A stretch of 64,000 bases of DNA from Ketobacter sp036337295 (GTDB taxonomy: Bacteria; Pseudomonadota; Gammaproteobacteria; Pseudomonadales; Ketobacteraceae). The stretch lies in the NCBI GenBank assembly GCA_036337295.1, contig JAYZEN010000012.1, positions 124,001-188,000 on the forward strand, in the 5' to 3' direction. This document shows positions 9,000 through 18,649 of this stretch, in pieces (position 1 is the first letter of the stretch; each line of letters starts with the position of its first letter). The notes under the pieces are model-generated. The model made no database searches. It was given only the letters and a program-made list of their open reading frames with translations, and had not been told where the DNA came from. A program made the translations under genes and the position numbers.

Positions 9000-9500
9000 G
9001 TGGTGACCTGTCAGCGGCAGGGTGCGGAGACCCTGATTACCCTGGAGCCGAATCGCTCCGCCAGCCGGCGGCAGACCCTGCTGTTTCTGCTGCTGGTGTC
9101 CGGGGTGACCTTGTCGGTGGCCCTGTTCTGGACATTTTTCGGAGCCTGGATGGTGTTGCCCTTTGCCGGACTGGAAATTGCAGTGTTAACCTATGTGACG
9201 CTGCGGGTGTCGCGCTCCACCTATCGGATGCAGGTCATTCGGGTGGGCGCCGAGGCGGTGGAAGTGGAAGAGGGGGAGTTCTACCCGGTGCGCAAATGGC
9301 GATTTCCCCGACCGGATACCCACGTTAACGTGCTGGCGGCGGCCACGCCCATGGATGCCATCGGCTTGCAGCTGCAGGATGGACGTCAATCCCTGGAAGT
9401 GGGGGGCTTTCTCAACCAGGGGGATCGGGTGAAAGCGCGTGACGCCCTGCAGGCCTCCGGTCTGATGCTGTGCAACGAACACTGGTGGCACAGCCGATAG
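9000..9500 (+). CDS. DUF2244 integral membrane protein
   Basis: The 166-residue product has two hydrophobic segments close together (about 27-47 and 50-68; LLFLLLVSGVTL and MVLPFAGLEIAVLTY), then a soluble C-terminal part with YRMQVIRV and FPRPDTHVNV. This layout is that of DUF2244, small proteobacterial inner-membrane proteins of unknown function. The start is one of two adjacent GTG codons at 9000 or 9003; neither has a strong ribosome site. The gene ends 41 bp before ureG, so the two may be co-transcribed. Confidence 0.75.
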   Translation: MVTCQRQGAETLITLEPNRSASRRQTLLFLLLVSGVTLSVALFWTFFGAWMVLPFAGLEIAVLTYVTLRVSRSTYRMQVIRVGAEAVEVEEGEFYPVRKWRFPRPDTHVNVLAAATPMDAIGLQLQDGRQSLEVGGFLNQGDRVKARDALQASGLMLCNEHWWHSR

Positions 9501-9541
9501 CGGCGCCGGCAACCCATTACTCAGAAACCATAGAGGACAAC

Positions 9542-10150
<609 letters not shown>

Positions 10151-10175
10151 TCCAAAAATCCCGCTGATATGCATT

Positions 10176-10207
10176 AAAAAAGGGCGCCTCAATGGGCGCC
10201 CTTTTTT
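10176..10207 (+). terminator. Rho-independent terminator after ureG
   Basis: An A-run leads into the stem GGGCGCC, a short TCAAT loop, the complementary GGCGCCC arm and six T residues. It closes the DUF2244-ureG transcript 25 bp after the ureG stop and isolates it from urtA. Confidence 0.9.
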
Positions 10208-10306
10208 ATTCAGGATTTGAAAGTGGAAAGCAATTGGGAGTAACTGATCAGTCCGTCGTCATAAATGCACTTCAATGGATCTTTTGGGGTGGATACGACA
10301 TTTGGC

Positions 10307-10351
10307 GCCCAATTATGGTTCTTGTGTGTTCAGGGTGACCCATAATGGTGC
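10307..10351 (+). promoter_or_regulatory. Two NtrC-like boxes upstream of urtA
   Basis: Two degenerate copies of the NtrC core GCAC-N7-GTGC occur: GCCC-AATTATG-GTTC (10307-10321) and GACC-CATAATG-GTGC (10337-10351). Each matches six of eight core bases. Relative to the start inferred from the sigma-54 element they are centred near -140 and -110, the spacing used by NtrC enhancers. The weak match is offset by the same geometry at the torF-like and glnK promoters in this window. Confidence 0.45.
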
Positions 10352-10427
10352 CATGCCTTTTTCAGACTGTGTTACTCAACCATTAATACAGGTTAAATAA
10401 TGATCTCTTTCGGGTGTGGGGAGCCAG

Positions 10428-10442
10428 TGGCATGGAAAATGC
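10428..10442 (+). promoter_or_regulatory. Sigma-54 promoter of urtABCDE
   Basis: TGGCATG-GAAA-ATGC fits the -24/-12 consensus TGGCACG-N4-TTGC with the required ten bases between GG and GC. The inferred start is near 10454, giving a 40 bp leader before the urtA ATG. The element lies inside the longest open frame, which argues against any urtA start upstream of 10494. Confidence 0.65.
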
Positions 10443-10493
10443 TTTTCCCGGTGTGCGTTCACAAAAACCAATAAACTCACTGGGGGAGTTCCC

Positions 10494-11798
10494 ATGAAGA
10501 AAACCAAGTCCAAATGGATAAAAACAATGACTGGAGCGGCGGTTGCTGCATCCATGTCCCTGGTGTCTTCTGTGGCCATGGCTGCAGACACCATTAAAGT
10601 TGGGGTATTGCATTCACTGTCCGGCACCATGGCCATCAGTGAAACCACCTTGAAAGACACTGTTTTGATGATGGTGGAAGAGCAGAACAAAAAAGGCGGC
10701 CTGCTTGGCAAGAAGCTGGAAGCCGTTGTGGTAGACCCGGCTTCCAACTGGCCGTTATTTGCGGAAAAGGCCAAAGAGCTGTTGGAAAAGGAAAAGGTTG
10801 ACGTCATTTTCGGTTGCTGGACTTCCGTATCCCGTAAATCCGTGCTGCCGGTGATCGAAGAACTGAACGGCATTCTGTTCTATCCGGTTCAGTACGAAGG
10901 CGAAGAATCTTCCAAGAACGTATTCTACACCGGTGCCGCGCCGAACCAGCAGGCGATCCCTGCGGTGGATTACCTGATGAATGAAGTGGGCGTAAAACGT
11001 TGGGTATTGGCCGGTACCGACTACGTATATCCCCGCACTACCAACAAGATCCTGGAGTCTTACCTGAAGCAGAAAGGCGTGGCTGAAAAAGACATCATGA
11101 TCAACTACACCCCGTTCGGTCATTCCGACTGGCAGACCATCGTATCCGACATCAAAAAGTTCGGCTCCGCTGGCAAGAAAACCGCTGTTGTGTCCACCAT
11201 CAACGGGGATGCCAACGTGCCTTTCTACAAGGAACTGGCGAACCAGGGCGTATCCGCCGAAGACATTCCGGTGGTTGCCTTCTCGGTGGGTGAAGAGGAG
11301 CTGTCCGGCTTTGATACCAAGCCGTTGGTGGGCCACCTGGCTGCCTGGAACTATTTCATGAGCGCGGATTCCGAAGCCAATGAAGCGTTCATCAAGCAAT
11401 GGCATGCCTTCATCAAAGACAAGAAGCGTGTCACCAACGATCCTATGGAAGCCACGTACATCGGCTTCAACCTGTGGGTGAAAGCGGTTGAAAAAGGCAA
11501 GTCCACCAAAGTGGATGACGTGCTGAAAAACATCATTGGTCTGGAAACACCGAACCTGACCGGTGGTACGGCCAAGATGCTGCCAAACCATCACCTGACC
11601 AAGCCGGTTCTGATCGGCGAGATCCAGGAAGACGGCCAGTTTGAGACCGTATGGCAAACCGAAAGTGAAGTGCCCGGTGATGCGTGGACCGACTTCCTGC
11701 CGGAAAGCGCCAAGATCGAAGCGGATTGGCAAGATCCCAAGATCATGTGCGGTAACTACAACACCGAAACCAAGAAGTGTTCAGGTCAAAACTACTGA
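10494..11798 (+). CDS. urtA: Urea ABC transporter substrate-binding protein
   Basis: The 434-residue protein has a clear signal peptide (basic MKKTKSKWIK, hydrophobic core, AMA-ADTIKVG cleavage near residue 31) and the periplasmic type-I binding fold of the urea/short-chain amide family: VGVLHSLSGTMAISE, VVVDPASNWP, GCWTSVSRKSVLPV and YPVQYEG. It captures urea for UrtBCDE. The start at 10494 has GGGGGAG eight bases ahead and lies downstream of the sigma-54 element. Nitrogen-starvation control by NtrC is inferred from that promoter. Confidence 0.97.
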   Translation: MKKTKSKWIKTMTGAAVAASMSLVSSVAMAADTIKVGVLHSLSGTMAISETTLKDTVLMMVEEQNKKGGLLGKKLEAVVVDPASNWPLFAEKAKELLEKEKVDVIFGCWTSVSRKSVLPVIEELNGILFYPVQYEGEESSKNVFYTGAAPNQQAIPAVDYLMNEVGVKRWVLAGTDYVYPRTTNKILESYLKQKGVAEKDIMINYTPFGHSDWQTIVSDIKKFGSAGKKTAVVSTINGDANVPFYKELANQGVSAEDIPVVAFSVGEEELSGFDTKPLVGHLAAWNYFMSADSEANEAFIKQWHAFIKDKKRVTNDPMEATYIGFNLWVKAVEKGKSTKVDDVLKNIIGLETPNLTGGTAKMLPNHHLTKPVLIGEIQEDGQFETVWQTESEVPGDAWTDFLPESAKIEADWQDPKIMCGNYNTETKKCSGQNY

Positions 11799-11834
11799 TT
11801 CGCTAGTCGTTAACGCGATCTAAACACATTCACC

Positions 11835-11881
11835 AAAAGCCTCGCCCGGTTGAGCACAGCAAGACTTGGCGGGGCTTTTTT
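11835..11881 (+). terminator. Attenuator-like hairpin between urtA and urtB
   Basis: AAAGCCTCGCC pairs with GGCGGGGCTTT (one G-T wobble) across an 18-base loop, and the downstream arm ends in a run of seven T. Placed right after urtA and before urtB, such a hairpin usually lowers expression of the permease and ATPase genes relative to the binding protein and can protect the urtA message. Confidence 0.8.
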
Positions 11882-11897
11882 AAAGAAGCAAATCACT

Positions 11898-13550
11898 ATG
11901 ATAAAACAATACTGGGGAGTATTGCTGGTACTGTTCAGCTGCCTTTTTATTAGCGGCCTTTACGCGTCGCCGGCGTGGGCTGAAGATGCAGAAGTTGGTG
12001 CCAGCCTGGAATCGCTGCTGAGTGAGTTGACCTCATCCAGCTTCAACAAAAAGGCCAAAGCGGTAGAGGCCATCGCGGCACTGGACGATGAACGGGTATT
12101 GCCGGTTCTGGAAGCCATGCTGGCGGGCGATCTGTTCTACCGAAAATCCGATGACAAAATCGTTTTAACTGCCAGTGCGGAATCCGGTTATCAGATAACG
12201 GATGCACTGACGGCAGAAGACCTGGGCGCAGCGGGCAAGCGCGAGGTGAAAAAAATCTCCACCAACAATCGTCTGCGCAAACAGTTACGTACCCAGATTG
12301 CCGGCTACAAGCTGCTGAGCAAGAAAGCCGAGATCCGGCTGGCAGCTGCGGACGACCTGATCAAAACCCCCAGCCCGGAATTTCTTGAGGTGCTGCAGGG
12401 CGCCATCAAAAAGGAAAAAGACAACTCGGTACTGAAGGCCCTGAAAGTGGCCCGTGCTGTGATTCTGTTGCAGAGCGACAACGAAGTGGACCGCATTCAG
12501 GCGGTGAAAGACATGGACGGTTTCGCCAACAAGCACACCATGGCCATGTTGACCGCACTGGTGCAGCAGAATGAAGACGGCAGTTATGTGGAATCCAGTG
12601 AGCTGGTGCGGGAAGAGGCCACCTCGGTCTTGAAAGGCCTGAAGGCCATGGAAACCTGGTACAAATTCGTTGAGGATCTGTTTTTTGGTTTGAGTGCAGG
12701 TTCTGTGCTGCTGCTGGCGGCCGTGGGTTTGGCCATTACCTTTGGTGTGATGGGGGTCATCAATATGGCCCACGGTGAAATGATCATGCTGGGGGCCTAC
12801 ACCACCTATGTGATCCAGTTGATCATGCCCAACCATATCGGGGCTTCCCTGATTGTGGCGGTGCCGGCGGCTTTTCTGGTGTCCGGCTTGATGGGGGTCA
12901 TCATTGAACGCACCGTCATTCGTCATTTATATGGCCGCCCCCTGGAAACCCTGCTGGCCACCTTCGGCATCAGCCTGATTCTGCAGCAACTGGTGCGCTC
13001 GGTGTTTTCGCCCCTCAACCGTTCGGTCATTACCCCGGATTGGATGAGTGGCTCCTGGGAACTGAACGGCTTTCTGTCGCTGACCTACAACCGGCTCTAC
13101 ATTATTATCTTCGCCCTGATGGTGTTGTTCGGCCTGATGCTGCTGTTGAAGAAAAGTTTCTTCGGTTTGCAAATGCGGGCAGTCACCCAGAACCGCTCCA
13201 TGGCCAGTTCCATGGGCATCCGCACCGGCTGGGTGGACGCCATGACCTTTGGCCTGGGCTCCGGCATTGCCGGCATTGCCGGGGTGGCATTGAGCCAGCT
13301 TACCAACGTGGGGCCGAACCTGGGCCAATCCTACATCATCGACTCGTTCCTGGTGGTGGTGTTCGGCGGCGTGGGCAATCTGTGGGGCACCTTTGTGGCC
13401 GCCATGGGCCTGGGCATCGCCAACAAATTTGTGGAGCCCATGGCCGGCGCCGTGCTCGCCAAAATCCTGATTCTGGTGTTCATCATCCTGTTCATCCAAC
13501 GACGACCACGAGGGCTGTTTGCCATCAAGGGTCGCTTTGTGGAGGGTTAA
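11898..13550 (+). CDS. urtB: Urea ABC transporter permease UrtB
   Basis: The 550-residue protein begins with a signal-like segment and a long helical extracytoplasmic region (about 35-255, repeated charged helices). A LivH-type permease core follows from about residue 260, with motifs VGLAITFGVMGVINMAHGEMIMLGAY and IERTVIRHLYGRPLETLLATFG. The N-terminal extension is normal for UrtB. ATG 11898 is preferred because the longer frame runs back into the terminator hairpin. It forms the channel with UrtC; the gap to urtC is 3 bp. Confidence 0.96.
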   Translation: MIKQYWGVLLVLFSCLFISGLYASPAWAEDAEVGASLESLLSELTSSSFNKKAKAVEAIAALDDERVLPVLEAMLAGDLFYRKSDDKIVLTASAESGYQITDALTAEDLGAAGKREVKKISTNNRLRKQLRTQIAGYKLLSKKAEIRLAAADDLIKTPSPEFLEVLQGAIKKEKDNSVLKALKVARAVILLQSDNEVDRIQAVKDMDGFANKHTMAMLTALVQQNEDGSYVESSELVREEATSVLKGLKAMETWYKFVEDLFFGLSAGSVLLLAAVGLAITFGVMGVINMAHGEMIMLGAYTTYVIQLIMPNHIGASLIVAVPAAFLVSGLMGVIIERTVIRHLYGRPLETLLATFGISLILQQLVRSVFSPLNRSVITPDWMSGSWELNGFLSLTYNRLYIIIFALMVLFGLMLLLKKSFFGLQMRAVTQNRSMASSMGIRTGWVDAMTFGLGSGIAGIAGVALSQLTNVGPNLGQSYIIDSFLVVVFGGVGNLWGTFVAAMGLGIANKFVEPMAGAVLAKILILVFIILFIQRRPRGLFAIKGRFVEG

Positions 13551-13553
13551 GCC

Positions 13554-14699
13554 ATGACATCACAATCCAGATTGGCCTGGCTCATGAACGACGTGGCCGG
13601 ACGGCGCCTGATGGCGTTGATCCTGGCGGTGATCATTATTCTGCCTGTGTTGAACCTGTGGGTGCCGAAAGACTCCTTCTTCCATGTCTCCTCCTACACC
13701 ATCGGCTTGCTGGGCAAATACCTGTGCTACGCCCTGCTGGCGTTGGCGGTGGACCTGATCTGGGGATACTGCGGCATTCTCAGCCTGGGGCACGGCGCCT
13801 TTTTTGCCCTGGGTGGCTACGCCATGGGCATGTACATGATGCGCCAGATCGGTGACCGGGGTGTTTATGGCAACCCGTTGCTGCCGGACTTCATGGTGTT
13901 TCTCAACTGGCAGGAACTGCCCTGGTACTGGTACGGCTTCGACAACTTTTTCTTTGCCATGGTGATGGTGGCGCTGGCGCCGGGCATCCTCGCGTTTGTC
14001 TTCGGTTGGCTGGCGTTTCGCTCCCGGGTCACCGGGGTGTACCTCTCCATCATCACCCAGGCCATGACCTATGCGCTGATGCTGGCCTTCTTCCGCAACG
14101 ATATGGGATTTGGCGGCAATAACGGGCTGACGGATTTCAAAGACCTGTTGGGCTTCAGCCTGCAGAAAGACACCACCAAGGTGGCACTGTTTGTGTGTTC
14201 CGGAGTGGCGTTGATTCTGGGTTATCTGTTGTGTCGTTACGTGGTGTCCTCCAAGTTGGGGCGGGTGCTGGTGTCCATTCGCGATGCGGAAAGCCGCACC
14301 CGCTTTATCGGTTACCGGGTGGAACACTACAAGCTGTTCGTGTTTGTACTCAGCGCCATGTTGGCCGGTGTCGCCGGTGCGCTGTATGTGCCACAGGTGG
14401 GTATCATCAACCCCGGTGAATTCTCGCCCATCAACTCCATCGAGATCATCATCTGGGTGGCGGTGGGTGGCCGCGGTTTCCTCTACGGTGCCATCATCGG
14501 CGCGGTGCTGGTGAACTACGGCAAGACCTTCTTCACCGGTGCGTTCCCCGAAATATGGCTGTTCATGTTGGGGGGATTGTTCGTGGTCTCCACCTTGTTC
14601 CTGCCCCAGGGTGTGGTGGGCATCGTGCAGCAATGGAAGGATAAGCGGGCGGAGAAAAAAGCCCTGCAGGCGGGTGCAGGTGGGGAGGTGGCATCATGA
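13554..14699 (+). CDS. urtC: Urea ABC transporter permease UrtC
   Basis: The 381-residue LivM-type permease has about eight to ten hydrophobic segments, with the signature GYCGILSLGHGAFFALGGYAMGMYM near residues 65-90 and EFSPINSIEIIIWVAVGGRGFLYGA near 285. It pairs with UrtB in the inner membrane. Its stop overlaps the urtD ATG by 4 bp, showing translational coupling. Confidence 0.96.
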   Translation: MTSQSRLAWLMNDVAGRRLMALILAVIIILPVLNLWVPKDSFFHVSSYTIGLLGKYLCYALLALAVDLIWGYCGILSLGHGAFFALGGYAMGMYMMRQIGDRGVYGNPLLPDFMVFLNWQELPWYWYGFDNFFFAMVMVALAPGILAFVFGWLAFRSRVTGVYLSIITQAMTYALMLAFFRNDMGFGGNNGLTDFKDLLGFSLQKDTTKVALFVCSGVALILGYLLCRYVVSSKLGRVLVSIRDAESRTRFIGYRVEHYKLFVFVLSAMLAGVAGALYVPQVGIINPGEFSPINSIEIIIWVAVGGRGFLYGAIIGAVLVNYGKTFFTGAFPEIWLFMLGGLFVVSTLFLPQGVVGIVQQWKDKRAEKKALQAGAGGEVAS

Positions 14700-15457
14700 A
14701 ACTGATGACCAAACACATACCCCAGCACATCCTGTATTTGAACGGCGTCAGCAAAACGTTCGACGGCTTCAAGGCAATCAACGATTTGTCGTTTACGGTA
14801 AAACCCGGCGAACTGCGGGCCATCATCGGGCCCAATGGCGCCGGTAAGACCACCATGATGGACATCATCACCGGTAAATTGAAACCGGATGTGGGGGATG
14901 TTTTCTTTCGTGACATGGTGGACCTCACCAAGCACGATGAAGCGGACATTGCCAACATGGGCATCGGTCGCAAGTTCCAGAAACCCACCGTGATCGAGAG
15001 TCTCACCGTATTTGAAAACCTGGAGCTGGCCCTGACCGGCAACCGGGGCGTGTTCAAAGCCTTGTTCCATAAACTGGATGCCGAGCAGTATCAACGCATC
15101 GATGAGGTTATCAAGCGGGTGGGCCTGGCGGAGAAGCGGGATTGGCTCGGCGGCAATCTGTCCCACGGTCAAAAGCAGTGGCTGGAAATCGGCATGCTGT
15201 TGAACCAGGAACCGGATCTGCTGTTGGTGGACGAACCTGCCGCGGGCATGACCGACCACGAAACCGAGTTGACCGCCAAGCTGCTGAAGGAAATCGCCGG
15301 CGAACGCTCCGTGGTGGTGGTGGAACACGATATGGAATTCATCAAGGCGCTGGCGTGCCCGGTGACGGTATTGCACGAAGGTCATGTGCTGGCGGAGGGC
15401 ACCCTGGAACAGGTGCAGGCCAACGAGCAGGTGATCGAAGTGTATCTGGGGCGCTGA
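14696..15457 (+). CDS. urtD: Urea ABC transporter ATP-binding protein UrtD
   Basis: The 253-residue LivG-type ATPase has Walker A GPNGAGKTTMMD (near residues 45-56), the signature LSHGQKQWLEIGMLL, Walker B LLLVDEPAAGM and the switch histidine in VVVVEHDMEF. LSHGQ instead of LSGGQ is usual in UrtD. It acts on the cytoplasmic face with UrtE. Confidence 0.96.
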   Translation: MKLMTKHIPQHILYLNGVSKTFDGFKAINDLSFTVKPGELRAIIGPNGAGKTTMMDIITGKLKPDVGDVFFRDMVDLTKHDEADIANMGIGRKFQKPTVIESLTVFENLELALTGNRGVFKALFHKLDAEQYQRIDEVIKRVGLAEKRDWLGGNLSHGQKQWLEIGMLLNQEPDLLLVDEPAAGMTDHETELTAKLLKEIAGERSVVVVEHDMEFIKALACPVTVLHEGHVLAEGTLEQVQANEQVIEVYLGR

Positions 15458-15472
15458 GCAGAGAGATTCAAT

Positions 15473-16168
15473 ATGCTAAGAATAGAGAACATCGATCTGT
15501 ATTACGGCGCCAGCCAGGCGCTGAAAAAAGTCAGTTTCGAAGCGGACAAAGGCCAGGTGGCCTGTGTCATGGGGCGCAATGGGGTGGGCAAAACCTCCCT
15601 CATGCGCGCGGTGGCCGGGCAGCACCCCATCAAAAGCGGCCAGATTCTGTGGGATGGCCAGGACATCAGCAAGCAGGCGCCGTTTGAGCGGGCCAAGAAT
15701 GGCATCGCCTATGTCCCCCAGGGGCGTGACGTGTTTTCCCAGCTGACGGTGTTGGAGAACCTGAAGACGGGCTTCTCCGTGCTGCCCCGCAACCAGCGCA
15801 AGATTTCCGATGAGATTTATGAGCTGTTCCCGGTGCTGTACCAGATGCTGAAACGCCGCGGTGGCGACCTGTCCGGGGGACAGCAGCAACAACTGGCCAT
15901 CGCCCGTGCACTGGTGACCAAACCCAAACTGCTGATTCTGGATGAACCCACCGAAGGCATTCAGCCGTCCATCATCAAGGATATCCAGAAGGTGATTTCC
16001 CTGCTGCGGGACCGGGGTGAGATGGCCATCCTGTTGGTGGAACAGTACTTCGACTTTGCCCGAGAGCTGGCCGACAATTATGCGGTGATGGATCGGGGTG
16101 AAGTGGTGCTGTCCGGTCTGGGCAAGGATATGGAAGAAGATGTGGTGCGACGCTATATCGCAGTCTGA
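15473..16168 (+). CDS. urtE: Urea ABC transporter ATP-binding protein UrtE
   Basis: The 231-residue LivF-type ATPase has Walker A GRNGVGKTSLMRAVAG, signature LSGGQQQQLAIARAL, Walker B LLILDEPTEGIQPSII and the switch His region replaced by VEQYFDFARE, where the family carries Q or E. It starts 15 bp after urtD behind a GAGAGA ribosome site and ends the operon ahead of a strong hairpin. Confidence 0.96.
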   Translation: MLRIENIDLYYGASQALKKVSFEADKGQVACVMGRNGVGKTSLMRAVAGQHPIKSGQILWDGQDISKQAPFERAKNGIAYVPQGRDVFSQLTVLENLKTGFSVLPRNQRKISDEIYELFPVLYQMLKRRGGDLSGGQQQQLAIARALVTKPKLLILDEPTEGIQPSIIKDIQKVISLLRDRGEMAILLVEQYFDFARELADNYAVMDRGEVVLSGLGKDMEEDVVRRYIAV

Positions 16169-16206
16169 TCCGGATTTGTCTATAGTGTAAGAGCTTGGGA
16201 GGCGGG

Positions 16207-16260
16207 AGCCCGCTTATCATTCAGGATGTTGATCCGGTCTGGTAAGCGGGCTTTCCTTTT
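16207..16260 (+). terminator. Terminator of the urt operon
   Basis: The ten-base arms AGCCCGCTTA (16207-16216) and TAAGCGGGCT (16243-16252) are perfect complements, with a 26-base loop and a TTTCCTTTT tail. T-richness is only on the plus-strand side, so it serves urtABCDE rather than the convergent egtBD operon. Confidence 0.8.
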
Positions 16261-16303
16261 TGTGGGCTATGTTGTGGCTTATGTCGTGGCACTGTGTATG
16301 GCA

Positions 16304-17290
16304 TCAGCCTGCGGTCAAGTAATGCAGGCTGAACAGGTGTTCCGGGTCCTGCCACAGGTCTGTCGGGTGGAAGCCGGCCTGTCTGGCCATGGCAACAAAC
16401 CCGGGCACGCTGTATTTGTAGGAATTCTCCGTATGAATGGTTTCCCCCTTCCTGAATTTGAAACCCGTGCCCTCGATGTCGATCAACTGATCCCGTTTGC
16501 TCACCAGATGCATTTCAATGCGGGACTCTTCTGCGTTGAAAAAAGCATGATGAAAAAAATGCTGGGGTCGCAGATTGGTGGCAAAGGTGGTTTGGATGCG
16601 CTGCAGCAGATTCAGGTTAAACGCGGCAGTGTAACCGGCTACGTCATTATAGGCGGCGTTCAGGATGGGGGTGGGCTTGACGCAATCCACCCCGATCAGC
16701 AGTCCATCCCCCGGTGCCAGCAGGGAGCGGATGCGCTGTAAAAACGCAGCGGCTTCCTGTGGCGTAAAATTGCTGATGGTGGAGCCGGGGAAAAACACCA
16801 GCTTGCGCTGCTGACCGGACTGGCGAAAGGCGCTGGGCAGTTCAATCTCTTTGTGATAGTCGCCTACAATGGGGTGCACACGGACCTGGGGGAACTCGGC
16901 CGACAACTGGCGGGCGGATTGCGCCAGAATCTCCATGGATATGTCGATGGGAATGTAGCTGCGGGGAGCGTGCAGGCCTTGCAGCAACAGTCGAATTTTG
17001 ATGCCGGCACCGGAACCGAATTCCAGAATGTCACTGCCCGGGCCTACCCGATCCGCGATGTGGACCATATGCTGTTTCAGGATGCCCAGTTCTGTGCGGG
17101 TGATGTAGTACTCGGGGGTGTCGCAGATGGCTTCGAACAGCTGCGAGCCCCGTTCATCATAGAAATATTTGCAGGGCAGGCTCTTGCGGGTTTGACTCAG
17201 ACCGTGCAGCACGTCCTGCAGAAATTCCTGGTCCTGAGGCAGGCTTTCATCAATCAGAGCCAGGGCGGTGTTGGTGTCGTGGTTAGGCAT
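16304..17290 (-). CDS. egtD: L-histidine N-alpha-methyltransferase EgtD
   Basis: The 328-residue SAM-dependent enzyme trimethylates histidine to hercynine, the first step of ergothioneine synthesis. It shows the family motifs KYFYDERGSQLFEAIC, TRTELGIL, LEFGSGAGIKIRLLL (SAM loop), FFPGSTISNF and GVDCVKPTPILNAAYND, plus the C-terminal Glu-rich pocket RIEMHLVSKRDQ. The gene starts inside the end of egtB (8 bp overlap), so translation is coupled. Confidence 0.96.
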   Translation of the reverse strand: MPNHDTNTALALIDESLPQDQEFLQDVLHGLSQTRKSLPCKYFYDERGSQLFEAICDTPEYYITRTELGILKQHMVHIADRVGPGSDILEFGSGAGIKIRLLLQGLHAPRSYIPIDISMEILAQSARQLSAEFPQVRVHPIVGDYHKEIELPSAFRQSGQQRKLVFFPGSTISNFTPQEAAAFLQRIRSLLAPGDGLLIGVDCVKPTPILNAAYNDVAGYTAAFNLNLLQRIQTTFATNLRPQHFFHHAFFNAEESRIEMHLVSKRDQLIDIEGTGFKFRKGETIHTENSYKYSVPGFVAMARQAGFHPTDLWQDPEHLFSLHYLTAG

Positions 17291-18533
17291 CGTCGGCCAT
17301 CCTTATGCCGGTGAATTGCCACTGGGCGTGGGCGGGGAAAAAATTGCGGTAACTGGGTCGGACGTGTCCCCGGGGTGTCACGCAGGAGCCACCTTTCAAC
17401 ACCAGCTGATTGCACATGAATTTGCCGTTGTACTCCCCCACGGCACCGGCGGCCGGTTTGAAACCGGGGTAGGGGCTGTAGGCGCTGCGGGTCCATTGCC
17501 AGCAGCTGCCATAAAGTTGCTGCAGGCCGTCTCCGGGTTGTGCCGGGGCGGGGTGCAGGCGGGTCAGATCCAGAAAATCACCGGCCACGGGAACGGAACC
17601 GGCTGCGGTTTCCCACTCTGCTTCTGTGGGCAGGCGTTTCCCGCTCCATTGCGCGAAGGCGTCCGCTTCGTAATAGCTGATGTGGCACACCGGCTCAGCC
17701 AGCGTTACGGGCTGCAGGCCTGCCAATGTGTACTGCAGCCATTGACCCTCGGCGTGCTGCCAGTACAGCGGCTGCTCCACCTGCTGTTGCTGGCGCCAGG
17801 CCCAACCATCGGAGAGCCACAGCAGGGGGTTGTGATAACCGCCATCGGCCATAAAGTCCAGGTATTCCCCGTTGGTGACCAGGCGCTGGGCCAGCTTGAA
17901 GGGCGGCACCAACACCTGATGGCAGGGGCCTTCATTGTCAAAATGGAAGTCGGGGCCATCGTAGCCCAGGCTGTGTTGGCCACCCGCATAGGTCAGCCAG
18001 TGTTGCGTGCCGGCGGACCCGCGCTCAGGCTCCCGGGTCACCAGAGCCGGGTGCAGGGGGTTGAATGAGAATCCGTGTTTGATGTCGGTCAGCATCAGCT
18101 CCTGATGCTGTTGCTCATGCTGCACACCCAGCTCAATCAGCTGCAGGCCCTCCGGGTCGGCAAACCCGGTCATCAGCAGTTGTTGCAGGTGATCATCCAC
18201 GTATTGGCGATAGGCGTGTACCTCGGCCACCGTCGGTCGTGAAATCAGGCCCCGCTGCGGGCGCTGGTATTGTGGGCCCACCTGGTTGTAATAGGAATTG
18301 AACAGATAGGCGAATTCGGGGGCATAAGGCTGATAGCCGGGCAGATAGGCGCTGAGCACAAAGGTTTCAAAGAACCAGCTGGTATGCGCCAGATGCCATT
18401 TGGTGGGGCTGGCATCCGGCATGGACTGGATCATCTGATCTTCCGGCTGCAGCGGCTCGGCGATATCCCGGGACATTTTTCGGGTAGACTGATAGCGGGT
18501 CAGTAACTGAGTGGTCCGGTTATCCATTTCCAT
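17283..18533 (-). CDS. egtB: Ergothioneine sulfoxide synthase EgtB
   Basis: The 416-residue non-haem iron enzyme joins hercynine to a thiol and forms the C-S bond. It has an N-terminal DinB-like domain with KWHLAH near residue 47 and the iron triad element HEQQHQE (His139, His143, Glu145). A C-terminal formylglycine-enzyme-like domain follows, with LPTEAEWE, GSCWQWTRSAY and KGGSCVTPRGHVRPSYRNFF. Whether the thiol donor is gamma-glutamylcysteine or cysteine cannot be read here; no egtA, egtC or egtE lies in the window. Confidence 0.95.
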   Translation of the reverse strand: MEMDNRTTQLLTRYQSTRKMSRDIAEPLQPEDQMIQSMPDASPTKWHLAHTSWFFETFVLSAYLPGYQPYAPEFAYLFNSYYNQVGPQYQRPQRGLISRPTVAEVHAYRQYVDDHLQQLLMTGFADPEGLQLIELGVQHEQQHQELMLTDIKHGFSFNPLHPALVTREPERGSAGTQHWLTYAGGQHSLGYDGPDFHFDNEGPCHQVLVPPFKLAQRLVTNGEYLDFMADGGYHNPLLWLSDGWAWRQQQQVEQPLYWQHAEGQWLQYTLAGLQPVTLAEPVCHISYYEADAFAQWSGKRLPTEAEWETAAGSVPVAGDFLDLTRLHPAPAQPGDGLQQLYGSCWQWTRSAYSPYPGFKPAAGAVGEYNGKFMCNQLVLKGGSCVTPRGHVRPSYRNFFPAHAQWQFTGIRMADDA

Positions 18534-18649
18534 GGATGAACTCCCGTCACAGGTATTGTTATCATGGTTTCAGCGGGTGCCTGTCACTCTAACATGAATG
18601 CTTCAGGCTGCCCACGCAGTGTCTTTAATCGTAACTTACAGGAATTCCA

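Noticed and set aside
10416..10493. Longer N-terminus for urtA
   Set aside because: It would precede the signal peptide and include the sigma-54 element; ATG 10494 has a strong ribosome site.
13560..14633. A 357-codon open frame antisense to urtC
   Set aside because: It is His/Gln-rich low-information sequence opposite a clear permease gene; a shadow frame.
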